NCBI GenBank assembly: GCA_964059195.1
Contig: CAXKWD010000005.1
Coordinates: 94,377,882 to 94,441,881 of the forward strand
From: Ectobius pallidus
Taxonomy: Eukaryota; Arthropoda; Insecta; Blattodea; Ectobiidae
Direction of reading: 5' to 3'
DNA length: 64,000 nucleotides
Below, piece by piece: positions 33,591-47,149 of the stretch. Within the stretch, counting starts at the first letter, position 1, and every line of letters begins with the position of its first letter. The notes beneath the pieces are model-generated. The model saw only the letters and a list, made by a program, of their open reading frames with translations. It was not told the DNA's origin and did not search any database. The position numbers and the translations under genes are program-made.

Positions 33591-34439
33591 TATATATATA
33601 TGACAATTATTAGTGTACAGTGGTTTCTATAAATATTCTCTTAGCAAAATATGCTGTAATTGTTTGAATTAACAGAGATATACACAATATTTAAAATATG
33701 TCCTAAATATTTTACAAATTAATAAATAATGCTCAAATACTTTAATATTGAGCAACTATATAATGCAGTATCGCAAAACTAACAAAATATGCAACATTTT
33801 CAAATTGAAACAATCAATTTTATATTATTTCTTTCATGTCTTGTACACATGTTAACACTAGCATGTAATAGAATGCATTATAATAATAAATATGATTTTT
33901 CATAAACTTCCGAGCCCTATTTACCACCATGTCCCAAAGAGTTAAAATGCAAAAACTGACAGATGATGCTATGTTAGAGCTATGGAGTTAGTTAACTACA
34001 TAAATACAGGAGGAGAAACGAGGAAGCAGCAATGGAGTGTGAGCACTCATACAATGGAGGCTATTTTGAGCCCGAGCAGACGCGAGCCCTAACTTTGGCA
34101 ACAGCAACACGTATTTAGTTTCACTCACAACTATTTATTATATGCACATTCTATCTAGGATATTCGAATTCGCATCCCGGAAATGATATTTTATTCCTTC
34201 GTATGCACAACATCTTAAGAGGTCTCCCTGATTTCATTCCTACCTGAACGGCTAGAACATCTGCGCAATCGTGATTCTTCATATTCTACTTACACGATTT
34301 GGAGCAAATAACAGTGGGAATAAAATCATTTGAGTACAGTGTCTAAAACAAAAGCTTGGGAATCTCAGACTATAATATTGTCCTCATATATTGTCACTGT
34401 AGTAAAATGTAAAGTGGCCCTTATACAGGCCATGTAGGC

Positions 34440-34512
34440 TCTTAGGGTTAACACAGCGGTCAGGTGGTAGGCTTTGTCCCTTCTGGGAGGTTAGCGCCAC
34501 GGAGTTAAAAAA
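34440..34512 (+). mobile_element. 5'-truncated SINE, family A
   Basis: CACAGCGGTCAGGTGGTAGG, then CTTCTGGGAGGTTAGCGCCAC and GGAGTT, matches the 3' end of the family A SINE at 49090-49155. The tRNA-like head is absent. Confidence 0.65.
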
Positions 34513-34919
34513 AATCATAGTCAAAATAAAATAATGACAATTATATTAATAAATGAGAAATAAAAATAAAGCTCTTTCGGGAATAGTGAGAAAAGAAACC
34601 GAACAAATAAAAGAAACAGGATGATAATAATAACTTTAAAGTCTTTGAAAATATCATAAGACATCCACAAATGATCGCACAAAATAGAATAAGTATGTTG
34701 AAAATACTCGTATCATCAAAGATCTTAAGAGTAAATAGTTTCAGAATTTAATTCCAAGTACTTCATCTCAATTTCTAACTCGATTTTTCTGAGCCCAGTA
34801 ACAAAAAAAAAATGAAATAGCAAAGACTATTCACAATTTAAAAAACAAATATTCGCATGACATGGATGAAATATCAGAAGTATTAATAAAAAATCATTGA
34901 TCTTATATCGTTTGCTTTA

Positions 34920-36440
34920 GTTGATTTCTGCAACTGCTTACTCAAATCAGAAATTCTTCCAGACTGTTTTAAATAGCCAAATTTGAACCTATATTAAAAA
35001 AGGGAGATAATTACAAAGCAGAAAATTACAGAACAATATCACTTCTATCTACCTTCTTTACAATTATAGAAAAATTCATGCGTTAAAGACTCGTTTCCTT
35101 TCTAAGTACCCATTATATTATTTTTCCCTAACAGTTTGGATTCCAGAAAGAAAAATCAATTAACAATGCACTTTTCACTTTTTTTTATTAAAGTATTCCA
35201 CAAGCATTATACAAAAAAAATAAGACACCATGAATATTGTAGTAGATCTGAAGAAAGCTTTTGAAGTTAACGAACATAAAATTATATGTAAAAAAACTAG
35301 ATAATTATGAAACAGCAGTTGCAAATAAATGGCTAATCTCATAAGTTACTTGCATAACAGAGCGCAGATCTTTCAAATTAAATCAATCGAGCCAACTGCT
35401 GATGGAGTTCCTCAAAGTAGTATTCTAGGGCCGTTACTTATCCTGAAGTGTAATGATCTTCCTTCTAAATTACCCCATGCACACATAATATTATTTACAG
35501 ATGCACTAACTTAGTTTCTAGCGACGCTAACCCAACAGTACTTTTAAGAAAATTGGACGATACAATTTCAACCCTTAAGCATGGCTAAAAGAAAGAAATC
35601 TTCACCTGAACGTTGAAAGAACAGCATTAATGAGATTATATCGAAATAAAATCGACTTTTCAAATACAGTCCACATTAACAGAAAATCTCTTCAGAAGAG
35701 TGAAAATGCCAAATTTCTGGGAATCTGGTTTTACTCAAACCTTTCATGGAATACGCACATAGACTAACTAGAAAATAAGTGGTGTAGCATTCCGTGTTCT
35801 TGCTAGTCTAGTCTCACTTGATGCAATTAAATCTGTGCATTTTGGACAAATATATCGGATAATTTCTTATTGTATTTGTATCTGGGACGTATCACCAAAA
35901 ACAACTATTTTCAAATTACAAAATAAAATAGCAAAACTGATGCTTCAAGTTCCAAACGCACTCCTAATAAAGAAGTTTTCCACGAATTAAAGATTTTGTC
36001 AGTCTCCAGTAGCCTATCTATATTTTGGAAACAGTATATTTCATACATCAGACAAAAGAATTATTTGCAGGAAAGACAAAATATCATAGGCCTACCCATA
36101 ACACCAGGATAACAAACCTCATATTTCTACATAACCATAGACTCACAACCACTTTAAATAGTGTCGCACCAAGGCATAAGTCTTTACGATAAGCTACCCG
36201 AGAAAATATAGGCCCTAAGCGCTTAGCATCAAAATTTTTTTCAAAATCTTACTACTTTACAAATAGGAGAGTTTAGAATATAACTAGAGATTAATCGTGT
36301 ATTAGAAAAAACATTTCATCATAAATTGTAATATATGCACCTAATATCCTTTGAATGTAATATTTACTTCGCTAAGACATTTTGTAATACATACCCTGAA
36401 AATATTCTGTAATATATTCTATAGGTATTAATGTTTTTAT
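34920..36440 (+). pseudogene. Reverse-transcriptase pseudogene of a Jockey-like non-LTR element
   Basis: Pieces of the RT domain occur in order across several frames: KKGDNYKAENYRTISLLSTF (about 35000), FGFQKEKSINNALFTFF (35138), DLKKAFEVN (35247), then DGVPQSSILGPLL (35401), and a broken FADD-box equivalent reading FTDA (35500). After that come LLRKLDDTISTL, SENAKFLGIWFYSNLSWNTH (35698) and a thumb-like tail. Multiple stops, frameshifts and loss of the catalytic aspartate box show it is inactive. It is 5'-truncated near 34.9 kb and its 3' part decays by about 36.4 kb. Confidence 0.8.
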
Positions 36441-36444
36441 AAAT

Positions 36445-37960
36445 TTATATATTTAATAGAAACAATTTGTTTCTATCCTATGTGACGAAGATAGGTCACA
36501 ATCTAAAAGGATTATATTTTTTTGTATGTAGAGTTATACTTTTAATTATTTAAATTTTACCTATATTCAGTGCTTTTTTTAATAAAAAAGATGGCAGTAC
36601 TAATCGAAACTTTTTAACTGAATCTGACGGGAGCTCCCACATTATTTTCTCTCAGAAATCATTTGCCTGAGTTAATGCCCAACAATCGGGCCTATCATGG
36701 CCAGATATATTTATCCCTTGAATTGCAGTAAAATTAACGGTCCTTGCGACGTTCTCTTCAGATTCAGTTTATTCATTGTTTGCAGGTTTATGAAGTATTT
36801 CATAAACATCGTCATTGCGCACTGGTACAAAAAAAATACTTATTTTACTCATTTCACTTCTCTACTTGTGAACCACGTGCACACCTTGTTCCTACAATTG
36901 TACTAAACAACTATGAATTCCCTTGCCTCTGCAATACACACCAAAGGTTTTCTTTTTAAATTATAATTATGTAAGCAACGAATGCAATTAAATTTAAACA
37001 TGCACTATCCCCTTATTAACTATGATGGTTAGCTACTTACTACTTGTTTGTTACTACTTTAGCATTAACTGGACTTGGTGCAATACTTATGCAGTTAGAA
37101 TGACCTTGACCACAGGAGGAGTTTGCTGAGGACTGGAAAAATCAACCCCCAATTCTCTTGCAGTCCAGAAGCCACAGCAATAGACAGAAACTATCATGTG
37201 CTCTTATGTAGGCTATTATGTATGCAGAAATCTAGCAAAACCAACAAAGAAGCTTGATTTCAAGTAATAGGCCATAATTGTATAAGAACAATTGTGATAA
37301 GAATATTCTGAGTACAGTAGTATCCAAATTTTATTTTTTGAAAAAAAAAGTGCCGATACTGGGTACCGTCACAAAAAAAGCACTGCATATTAATATTATT
37401 AAGAATTAAGTGACGAATCCATGAATTTGTACAAATTCTTCTCGTGAGATAAATAATATTTTGATGGTTATGATTTAAGGGAGAGAAGATGGCTAAAATT
37501 TGGATGAATTTTCAACAAAAACTGCATTCTTTTTTGTTGCAAAATTAAATAATTAGCCTAAATAAACAAAATGAAAATATTCACAATTTTTAGAGCCTTA
37601 AGTAACTAGAAAGTGCCGGAAAGTATATCATTTTTAAAAAGCTGCAGGCGTTCTGATCTTTAAATATCATCTCTCCGGACAGTTTTAGTAATCAGATAAT
37701 TCGCCTTATAAATTTAAGCTTAGTTTTGAAAAGTGCAGAGTACTTTTGTTATCCACTAAATCGTTGTAACCAGTCTTATTGAACAGTATTGAAATAAATA
37801 TTGTGACTGACGGCAGATGTGATCAAAAAGTTTTGATTTTGTTTTTTAAGTGCTATGATAATTTTTTAATGTTTTTCTCATACTCTCCTTTTTCATACTT
37901 TCAGCACCCATGCTGTAATAGTAGAATAGAGTGAACCGTGATTGATTAATTGAAATTTAT
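36445..37960. other. Intergenic DNA, no gene recognised
   Basis: No family-like coding frame or clear element boundary was found. TAGGCCTA-type palindromes occur, as elsewhere in the window. Confidence 0.4.
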
Positions 37961-37963
37961 TAG

Positions 37964-38055
<92 letters not shown>
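37964..38055 (+). repeat. (ATT)n microsatellite
   Basis: About 90 bp of ATT/TTA trinucleotides run with a central T-tract at about 37999-38008. The isoleucine- or asparagine-run frames it creates are meaningless. Confidence 0.95.
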
Positions 38056-38056
<1 letters not shown>

Positions 38057-38171
38057 GTGTCGGCGAAAGAAAAATATAAGGTGCAGTTTAAGCTCCGCCC
38101 ACTCAATATCCACATTTTGTATTTCAGCGAAGCATGGTGACAAACTATCCTTGCATGTTGTCGCCGACACT
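38056..38171. repeat. Small inverted-repeat segment (AGTGTCGGCGA)
   Basis: AGTGTCGGCGA at 38056-38066 is matched by TCGCCGACACT at 38161-38171, bracketing 94 bp. It sits directly between the ATT array and the 33-bp repeats. It may be a very short MITE or a hairpin-forming segment; no target duplication was identified. Confidence 0.45.
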
Positions 38172-38496
38172 CCCGACCGTACCAAATATTAAAAATGCGA
38201 GAGTGCCCCTTGTACCAAATATTAAAACTGCAAGAGTGGCCCTTGTACCTAATATTAAAAATTCGAGAGTGTCCCTTGCACCAAATATTAAAAATTCGAG
38301 AGTACCCACAGGTTTGCCTTGTACCCAACGGTTTGTCAGCCTGTTTATCCTCGAAGAATTCGCTAGATCGTGGTATAAAAGAAAGTGCTTCGCTGGGGGT
38401 GGGTTAGGGTGGGATATGTCTCATGCGACGAAAATAAAGTGTCAAACCAAATCATTGAATCAGAGAGGACTTTCGATTCATAGAGATTTCGAATAA
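38134..38496 (+). CDS. Hypothetical ORF with 11-residue repeats
   Basis: A 120-codon frame contains four tandem in-frame 33-bp units at about 38180-38310, each giving a VPNIKNxRVxL-like peptide. The unit length is an exact multiple of three and most differences between units are substitutions, so the frame survives. The rest of the frame is basic and shows no known domain, signal peptide or membrane segment. It could be a rapidly evolving short protein, but a minisatellite with a chance open frame is equally possible. The start codon is uncertain. Confidence 0.2.
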   Translation: MVTNYPCMLSPTLPTVPNIKNARVPLVPNIKTARVALVPNIKNSRVSLAPNIKNSRVPTGLPCTQRFVSLFILEEFARSWYKRKCFAGGGLGWDMSHATKIKCQTKSLNQRGLSIHRDFE

Positions 38497-38499
38497 TTT

Positions 38500-40490
38500 C
38501 TACCGTTTAAATTCGTTTACTTAAAAACTGTATAAAACCAGAAATGCAATATTTACAGAGTAAAGCTGTATACAATATTGTGAGAATTTTTATCCTTGTG
38601 TTACGATTGTAATCCACAGAAACTAGTTATTCTACTGCAATTCTCACCATTGACTTCAAACTTAGATCCCAATGATGGTTTCACGTGAAGATTGCTTATA
38701 TTATTGTATAAATTCAGCATTGTAAAGGTTAAAACTTTAATTTTACATTGTGTAGTGGTAGTAGGTTTAAGTTGTGCAAACATGAACATAAAATAAAATT
38801 GGTAAATTGGGAGAATAGCGGAGTCTTATACTACTCAGGTATACTTATACCTGATTTTTTTAATACTTACGGTACTGATGGCTTAATACATTAAATTCAT
38901 ATCCATCTCCTCTCCCTTAAATCATAATCGCCATAATATTATTTAACTTACGAGAAGAATTGTTTTAAATTATTCAAAAATTAAAATTGAAAAATTTTCA
39001 TATTTAAAAATGAAACTTGTTGCAAAATTTTCCATTAAAATGTCTTAATTGTTTTGATACGACCAAGGGCATATTTGGAAAACTTCACGCATTTGTTTTC
39101 CTATATCGTCACTCCAAAAGGAGAAAAACATTACATTCGATGCATACTTGAAATTAAACAATTTATTGTCTCCTCACATGGTTTATATTTATTTTAAAAA
39201 CTATAAATTTTATCATAAAATCCCACGTGCTATTTTGTTAGGTTTGTTAACCTTACCCTAAAGGACTTACGGTAAAAATTTCAGTCTCCTTGTATTAAAT
39301 CTGTAGAACCCCTTTAGTTCTGAGTAAGTTATATAGAAATGCTGTTAAAATGAACATACGTATGGAAATGACTTAACAGTTTGTTTGCAGTTTCATTGAA
39401 AACTGTGTACATACAGCTTTCTCATAAGTGCCTAGCCATATAACTAATGCCTTCTAAAAATTAAATAGTCTTCAATATTATTTTTTAAGGGGTGGCGCCC
39501 GGGGGATAGGATGGGTAGGCCTAATTCAGTGCCAAAAAATGGATGGAGAAAGGTTAGAGAATTTATATAAAAATGGAAATGAACTTTATTTAAGTAATGT
39601 CTTGTTTTGAAACTTGTGTGGTCTGTATACTTTTCGAAAGCTCCCGCAATACAGCTACGTGATATTTCCGAAAGAGAAAAGGCATCCAGTTCCAGTAATG
39701 ATTCACATTTAAATATTTTAAGAGAGGGGATAGTTGCTCAGAAATAAATTTAATCCAAGGAATCCCAGAGACTAGTGTTCTTGTAAAGATATTTTCATTG
39801 CTTATCCGACCACATTGCAGTGGAAAATACGTTACGATGACACCAATTTAATTCAATTATTTCTAAATTTAGATACATAAATTTACGGCCTACAAGGGGA
39901 GAGGTAGAACTCAGAGAAAGAAGAAGATACATAAATACATACATTTTATTACAAATACGTAGGCCTACCTTCGTGGCCAAACTTTACAATTTTTTGGCTC
40001 ACCTGCAGAAAGAATTCTGGTGCCGCCACTACTCTTTAATCTCTGGGATAGGCCTAATCTTTCGAAGATGGGTTCTTTTTTAAGATAATTTATTTTTACC
40101 GCTAAGATTTAAACATTTAACGAGTGCACCCATTCAAATATTGCGCAATTAGGGAAATTTAAAAGTGCATGAGAGCCCTGAAACTTATATTACGGTACTT
40201 AGTACTTATATTTTTTAAATGCTCAATTTGACCTTCGGCCGCTCACACCATGCTGGGATAGGAAACAAGAAAATCATAAGATGCATGCTTAAGATAACTC
40301 CAAGCCTAAATTAGAGCCTCTGGACAAAATTTCTCGGCCCTTTCACGTCCTAGTAATACCTTAGTTGCCGGAGGGGGTTTAAGGGGCGATGGGCTTATCA
40401 CCTGTCCCTCTGCCCTCTCTAGGAAAATAAGCGTAACAAAATTCACACAGGTACAGAAACCTCCACTTGGAGGCCCTTCGCCCCAACATG
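38500..40490. other. Intergenic DNA, no gene recognised
   Basis: No supported gene is present. About 39600-39700 and 40000-40030 resemble segments near 3160-3260 and 4630-4660, so remnants of a common dispersed repeat occur in both places. Confidence 0.4.
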
Positions 40491-40499
40491 GGGGCACAG

Positions 40500-40501
<2 letters not shown>

Positions 40502-40560
<59 letters not shown>
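40502..40560 (+). repeat. (GA)n microsatellite
   Basis: About 29 uninterrupted GA dinucleotides. GAGA tracts bind GAGA factor in insects, and this one lies about 200-350 bp upstream of the promoter-like stretch and splice donor listed next. The open frame on the minus strand through it is a low-complexity artefact. Confidence 0.95.
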
Positions 40561-40564
<4 letters not shown>

Positions 40565-40659
40565 TTAAGATAAAGAAAGTACTGTGAGTAAATCACTTCA
40601 TTATTTTTTTCTATTTATGAATGAGATCCTTCATTCTTCCAGACAAAGACAAGAATTTT

Positions 40660-40852
40660 CAAATGTGTGTAATTGCATGCGCAGAGTTCTTTGCGGACCG
40701 GCTAGATCCCCGAAAAAGAAATGCATCTGTTTCCCCCCGCCCCTCCACCCAGCAGCTGTAAGGAACTGGACCTCATCTGCATAGCTCCGTCACCAGGCAG
40801 TCGGGGAAACACCAACCATCGGCAACGCACCTCCTGTGACACTTAGGTAAGT
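40660..40852 (+). promoter_or_regulatory. Possible promoter and non-coding first exon
   Basis: This GC-richer island in AT-rich surroundings contains TGCATGCGCAGA (NRF1-like half site) near 40673. It ends in GACACTTAG|GTAAGT, a consensus 5' splice site with the intron starting at 40847. No ATG-initiated frame of note precedes the donor, so the exon would be non-coding. No matching downstream coding exon was recognised within the window. Confidence 0.25.
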
Positions 40853-41599
40853 TCTTTTCATTACTCTGAAGTTAAAAACCGTGAAATACAGGACGACGTA
40901 ACCCAACACGAGCGACATCTCAGGTGTGATGCTAAAAACAATCTGCCCTTCAGTTTACGTGGCATGCCTCGATGTGTTGTTTACTATCGACGGGGTCGTA
41001 AAGACCTCAATGAAGCATTCGTCACTGTGTTAATGATTAGCCTACTGCCTGTCTGATTGACTAACTGTATACATTTGTCTTAAGTAATGACTTCAGCTGA
41101 TAAGTCTTGTTTTCAATGTAGGGTGTTGGCAGAATATTTGACCTCATGTTTGCATATTTATTTAACGATGGACATTTTGCATTGGCGACAGTAGATCTAA
41201 ATATTTGATACTGTCACTTCCAATTAACAAAGCTGTTATTTTAAATCGCGTGCACTGATTGATTGTGTTTGTACTTCTATCTATCTAGATTCGTGAGACA
41301 GTGGAATTAAACTTTTTTAATTAAGCAAAAGGAACGCATTTTTGTACTATAGACCAGTAGCAATAGTTCGGAGAGCCAGATCTGATAAAACGAATATTTC
41401 GGCATCATTACAATGATAGGACTCTGTGCCAAATGAATAGACTGTATGCTGTGTGATATGAATATAAGATCAAAACTAATTAACATGTCATTCACGTAGT
41501 CTGTAACTTATCTTGAAAAAACTAAACATATTTTCTGAAATGATTTAATTTCAATTTAATTTTGCGAAAGCTTTAGCGAAACGCAAGTATGTAGCGCGT

Positions 41600-42125
41600 G
41601 TTCAGTACAATACAATACAATACAAGACAATACAATTACAATATTTATTGGCCTTTAAAGCATAATTACAATCGGCTTCGTCAAAATTTTGTTAATACAT
41701 ACTCATACTTAGACACACAATAAAATTAAATATCAGAATCAGACTTATTAAAGAATTCGTCAAGTGAATAAAATGGATTGCATAGTAACCAGAGGTAAAA
41801 TCTATGTTTAAATCTCTCAGCTAAGTACCTCTTAGGGATTTTATTATATATTTTCATGCCACTGACTTTATAACTATTGTGTGTACTATTTAACCTGAAA
41901 TAGGATATCATAATATTGTCATTATGACGGGTCTTATGTCCATGAGTAGAAGAAACCAAATTGTAATTACGGTATCTAAACGATTCAAAGTGTATACTAA
42001 AACATCAAATATGTACAAATTAATTACAGTTAAATTTCTAATTTCATAAATAGGTTCATATCTGAATATTGACTGAAAAAAAAAGTATCCACATCTAGCA
42101 TATGAAGGAGTAAAGGAGTTCATAA
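41600..42125 (-). pseudogene. Non-LTR retrotransposon 3' end with TATTG tail
   Basis: On the minus strand, about 42120-41910 encodes IFRYEPIYEIRNLTVINLYI then FDVLVYTLNRLDT. After a frameshift, 41959-41726 encodes VSGMKIYNKIPKRYLAERFK and a WLLCNPFYSLDEFF-like end. The K(F/I)YNKIP...FK motif is typical of the C-terminus of insect LINE ORF2. The 3' end carries a (TATTG)n tail (41607-41645, CAATA on the + strand), the usual microsatellite tail of such elements. The copy is 5'-truncated and frameshifted. Confidence 0.75.
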
Positions 42126-42129
42126 TTTA

Positions 42130-45100
42130 TTCCGAATTTGTACATTCTCGAGAGGATTTTAGGCAACAAAGTAAACTACAAAAGACTTCCAAAACTAAAA
42201 CATTAAATTACAATATGAGTCTGCGTAAGTGTAGTAAATGATCTTTAATTTAAATCTCATTTTAGCTTCAATGGTCTTCGTTTTGTATTTGACATTTGAG
42301 ATTAATTTTCATCGCTCTGAATTCATGTCTAATATCATCAGATAAATGAATTATAAATGTTCCAGAACAAAAAAATACTGATTCTACATTGTAAAAATAA
42401 TTGTTATTCTTGATAAAACGTTATTCATGAAATTATTTGAGCGATGTGACAATAATAAATAGGAATAATTATAAGTTAGAAGGCAATGGCCGAGGCTACT
42501 TAATTTTGTGCTCTAAGTGATTATACATACATACTTGGCATAACTGCCATATTACATTTATACTCATGTTCTAATAATAATTATTATAACTCTATCAATT
42601 GATAGATTTTTCTATTTAGGCAAATGCTGTATTTATCTATAAATTTTTTGTTAGTTCTGATATGAAAACTGTATTTAATTATTCCCCTATTCAAAAAGGG
42701 AAAATCCAGTAACCTTATAATTATTGCCTTGTACCTCCTTGGTATAATATCAATTTGTTATATTCTGTACAACTCAGGAGCTGTAACTTGTGGATGTGAA
42801 ACATCTGTTCAAATAATTATCTGAAGCAGTTGTGAGATTATGATTTAGATATATGTACAATTCTAAGCTGAAAGCCGTCACAGATAAATAGTTTCATGCC
42901 GATCTTTCTTAATCTGCATATCACATCCCTCTCTTCGATATAAAGAAAATATAATGGAAACATAATATGCTTTAAATTACTCAAAGCATGGACCTTTCTT
43001 GAAATATCACACTTACAAAACGTAGAATTGTTCAAGAAGAGGATCTTTAGAACAAAATAACTGTCTTCTCTTTTCAGGCAGTTTCTATGGAAAATGTATG
43101 GAGTAAACATTTCGGGTATCAGCAAAAGCAATTAGTGTACTTAAGAAAATCATTAATGACTTTCTAGAAAATATCGCAAGAAACTATGTTCATTCACCCA
43201 AAGCGGTAGTAAAAGCAAGTTAAGAATTATTCGGCATGTAGTATCCTTGAAATACGCCTTACTCTAATACAAAGTTCTTTTGATTATTAATCTTCATGCT
43301 ACGCTGTTCACAAGCAGACAAATAGCAAATCTATTTCTAAAAAATGCTTGCGAAATCAGAGGATATTAAAACGTGTATTTCTGGGGAAAATTCAACAACG
43401 AATTTCAAGCTAATACAATTTTTCCAGTATGGAAACGATATAAAAAGTAAAAAGGGGGACTCAAACATGGAACCTATTATCAACGAGGATTCTTAACTGT
43501 GACCATGAGACTGTAGTCCACGCTTTCTAGGAGCTGATGTAGGAGACAGGTTACTCTTTGTTGTGTGTCTTCAAGTTGCCAACTATGCGATTTTGTTAGA
43601 AACTTCGTATTAACTATTCTTTGTTCAAGAATTAAAAGGTTAAAGTCTCATCTCATTTTTGTCCAGCTTTTGGTGCTAAAATAATGGAGTGAGAACAAGT
43701 TACACTGAAAAAGGAAATTAATATATAAAAATAACAATTCTTCGGGCTTACTTTACATGGAACTACCATAGTAGGATGACTATTTAGATCGAATTATAAA
43801 ATGGAAAAAAATCATTCTGGTTTAAATAACGACTGTTGTTATATCCTTTATCCTCCAGGCTCACTATTGTAAGCTTTCGTCTCCTCGCCATGTATTCGTC
43901 GCCAATAGAAATCACCGTTTCACAAGGAGGGCCTCTAATTAAAGAAGAAGAGAATGTTACGAAAAATATTTTTAGCCGAATGTAGGCCTAATGCAGAAAG
44001 GCTCATTTAAGACATTTTTGCTTTTAAGCGTGGTGATTTATTAAGAGGTTACATCCAGCTATAGTGGCCTAAGAATCGATTTTTAGTTTGTGTCAAATAT
44101 TTCTAGAGTAAACATTCCTCTTTAATGCAAGAAAAAAAATTGTGGTGAAACATTCAATATTTTCTGAGTTATAACCAAAAATGTATTTACATTGTTTTCA
44201 CACCACTCTCTTCCCTCTGTAACTTATGAATGCGATCATAGCTCTTCTCTGCATGAAGAAATCTTCATATGGTATAGGCCTATCGTATTACTGCCGTAAT
44301 TATATTTATTACATCTCCTTACATTACATCTGCCGTAATTACATCTCCTTTGACCCTGTTTCGTTTTTGCATTTGCATATTGTCAATCACCACAGTAAGT
44401 TTGTCCTCGTTTCCTGTAACTTACGCTTTCAGAAACCGTTTCCCTGACAACATCCATAGTTTTCAAAATATTTACATGGGATTTTGTTTGTAGGTTTATT
44501 TTGTTTTGTTCTACAAATTGAATATAATAATTGAGGTATATAGACTAAGTAGTAGAACCATTTAAAAAAATCTTCATTGAACACTTACTGAAAAATGTTA
44601 TAAATCAGAAACATCATTGTATACATTTACTTACAATGCGAATTTTTAAAATCCCTTGATCCCTCTGTTATTTAGGAACATATCAGAACAAAACCATTGT
44701 TATACACCATAATTTATCACTGAAGCATATTACTTGTATCTACTTACTATCTACTATCTATGAGTTCATGCCAGGTTGAGTCACTGGCGAAAATTCAATG
44801 TTAGCCTGAATGTTTGTATATTCTTCAAGAAAGTTGTCAGGGCATTTCTATTTCACGATTAGCCTTCATATTTAATTTGTCAGAATGTGCAATTAAACTG
44901 TCTACTATCTGTCAAATTAAAATGACCTTATGTGCAATGTATTAGCATGTCTCAATATTTCGCCGGCTGCTTTATGTTAAAGCAGAGAATCGGTTGTTTC
45001 GTATGTTCTGGCGGCAGTCCGAGTTGGCCATTATTCAGGCGGTGCTGGTGCTAGAAACTTTGTTTATTGGCTCAATCCAATGTCGTGGAACAACGAGACG

Positions 45101-47145
45101 CCAGAGTGCGAATTTAAAAGAATTCAACATCTACATCGAGTACAGCAAGGTGGTGTTTGACATATTATGTTGTTTTCTTAGAATCGCGTAGAAATGCGGA
45201 AGAATTTATATACACATAAACACATAACAAAAACTATTGATAAGAACTAAAAAAATAATTAAGAACTTGTATGACTCTATTCTAGGGGCCATTTTTCTTT
45301 TATTTTTATTTTATTTCATCGTTTCACATTCCGTTATGAAATAAGTGGTCTCACTGGTCTCACTGCAGAACTTATCACGAAACGGGGCCTATTCTCTTCA
45401 GTATTGTAAGCTGAAACGATTATCACTTAACTGCCGTGCATATAATACGTACGACAAAGGTTAAAGACAGACCCGTAGCTAGGGGTGGGCTAGAGAGGGC
45501 GCTCTCTCCCAAAATTGTTCTTGTCTCCTCTAGATTTTTAGCATTTAATATCATACAAATCTATTGAAGCAGTACTTCGGAAATTATCTTTAAATGGCTT
45601 TTGAAATGCAAAATACATCAGCTTTCGTTTAAAATTTAAAGCTATGTTGGGGGGAAAAAAAAATCGGAACCAGTTGAAAAATATTGGAGCTGAACTCAAG
45701 TTGGTCACAAATCTCATTCTCTCAAACTCAAACAATTTTTAACGGAGTTTGTAAAACACTGAATAAATATTGAGGAGCGTTTCCAGAGTTTCGGGTTTTG
45801 GTTGATGTGGCATTTTGACTATTCCAGCTAGTACTGCCACAGTAGAAATCTGTGTGTGTGTTTTTTTTTTCACATTTAACATCCGTATTACGATCACGTC
45901 ACTTGAAAGGAAGGTGGGGATTGTGCTTTTGAGCTATAATCAAGACTTAAATACCCTTCATGTGGATCGGATTGTATTACAGTTTGCAAAATCAAAGTCA
46001 AGAAAATTAGCTTTAGAAGTATTACGCTTATCTGTTCATAATTTGTACGGTTAAATAAGTTTTTAAATCTTCCACACTTCTTTCAAGAGTAGATAATTTG
46101 TTGTAATTTTCAGTATCTTAATTTAAGTGCCTGTAATTTGTGTTAATAAATTATTTTGTATGGTGGAGTGGTTACGATTCAGTACATTTTGTTTTGGGGT
46201 GGTGATATATATTAACAAACATGCTAAACCTGATGACCCTTTGAAATTCGATTTTCCCCTTCGAAAACTTGACTCTGACTGGTTGAAGATTTAAAGATTT
46301 CGTTTCCACGCTACTGTATCAGTTTTCTTAGATGCTGTCCACAGACTTAGACACAGCACCCACACATTTAGACCCTTTTTATAATAATAGCTTCTGGTAA
46401 ATAATTTACATCGAAATTCAGGGTTGAACACACGAAGACTGGCTTCTCACTACCCTTCAGAAATTTTTACGAAAAATTTATCACAAAAGTTGTAGGCCTA
46501 CCCCTTAGTATAACGACTTTATATAGCTTACAACATTTTAACAAGGCCGTTAGAGCCGTTAAAAATGTGAAAAATGAAAACTGCTTCATGTAGGCCTATA
46601 GTGGTAGTAAAAGTAAGAGATTCTTCATATCACATCCCCAAAAGTTTTCAAATTCAAATACTTTTTTACGACTTTTCGTTCTCGAGCTATCCTGATCACG
46701 TAATCACAGACAAATACACATGCGATATGTTTGGGTTCAGATAACCTGATTACATGTTTTTGTTGAAAACTCTACATCGAATTTCAGAGTCGAACCCAAT
46801 ACTTCCTCTCCTGTAGTACCTACGGTGCGGGTAGAGAAAATGAAAACATGATAAATCGGTAGTGAAATTATTGGTTGCCTTAGCACTGTATCGTTCACAA
46901 CCAGAAAAGACAAGTGCATTGTGTAGTAATAACGAAATATAATAGACAATATTTCGGTTATTATTTATGAATGGTAGGCTAAATCTGATTAAACAAGTTA
47001 TTTTTATAAATACTTAAAAATCCACGTCTTTTATCAGTGTACTAATTTTGATAGCGATAGCGTTAACATGATAATTATTAAATTATAATAAAGTACCGTA
47101 TATTCTTTAATTATAAGTCATATATAATTTTATTACATCACCAAC
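42130..47145. other. Long intergenic stretch, no gene recognised
   Basis: This is AT-rich with many TAGGCCTA-like palindromes. A 63-codon frame at 45003-45191 starts MFWRQSELAIIQ, has a signal-peptide-like hydrophobic stretch, and contains AGCAAG|GTGGTG near its end. It is unrecognised and could be an exon or chance. No other element or RNA gene is supported. Confidence 0.35.
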
Positions 47146-47149
47146 TGGT

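Noticed and set aside
37946..38192. Poly-isoleucine, poly-asparagine and poly-leucine frames
   Set aside because: These are simple translations of the ATT microsatellite.
40306..40596. 96-codon minus-strand frame with a serine/leucine run
   Set aside because: The run comes from the GA microsatellite and the remainder has no family resemblance.
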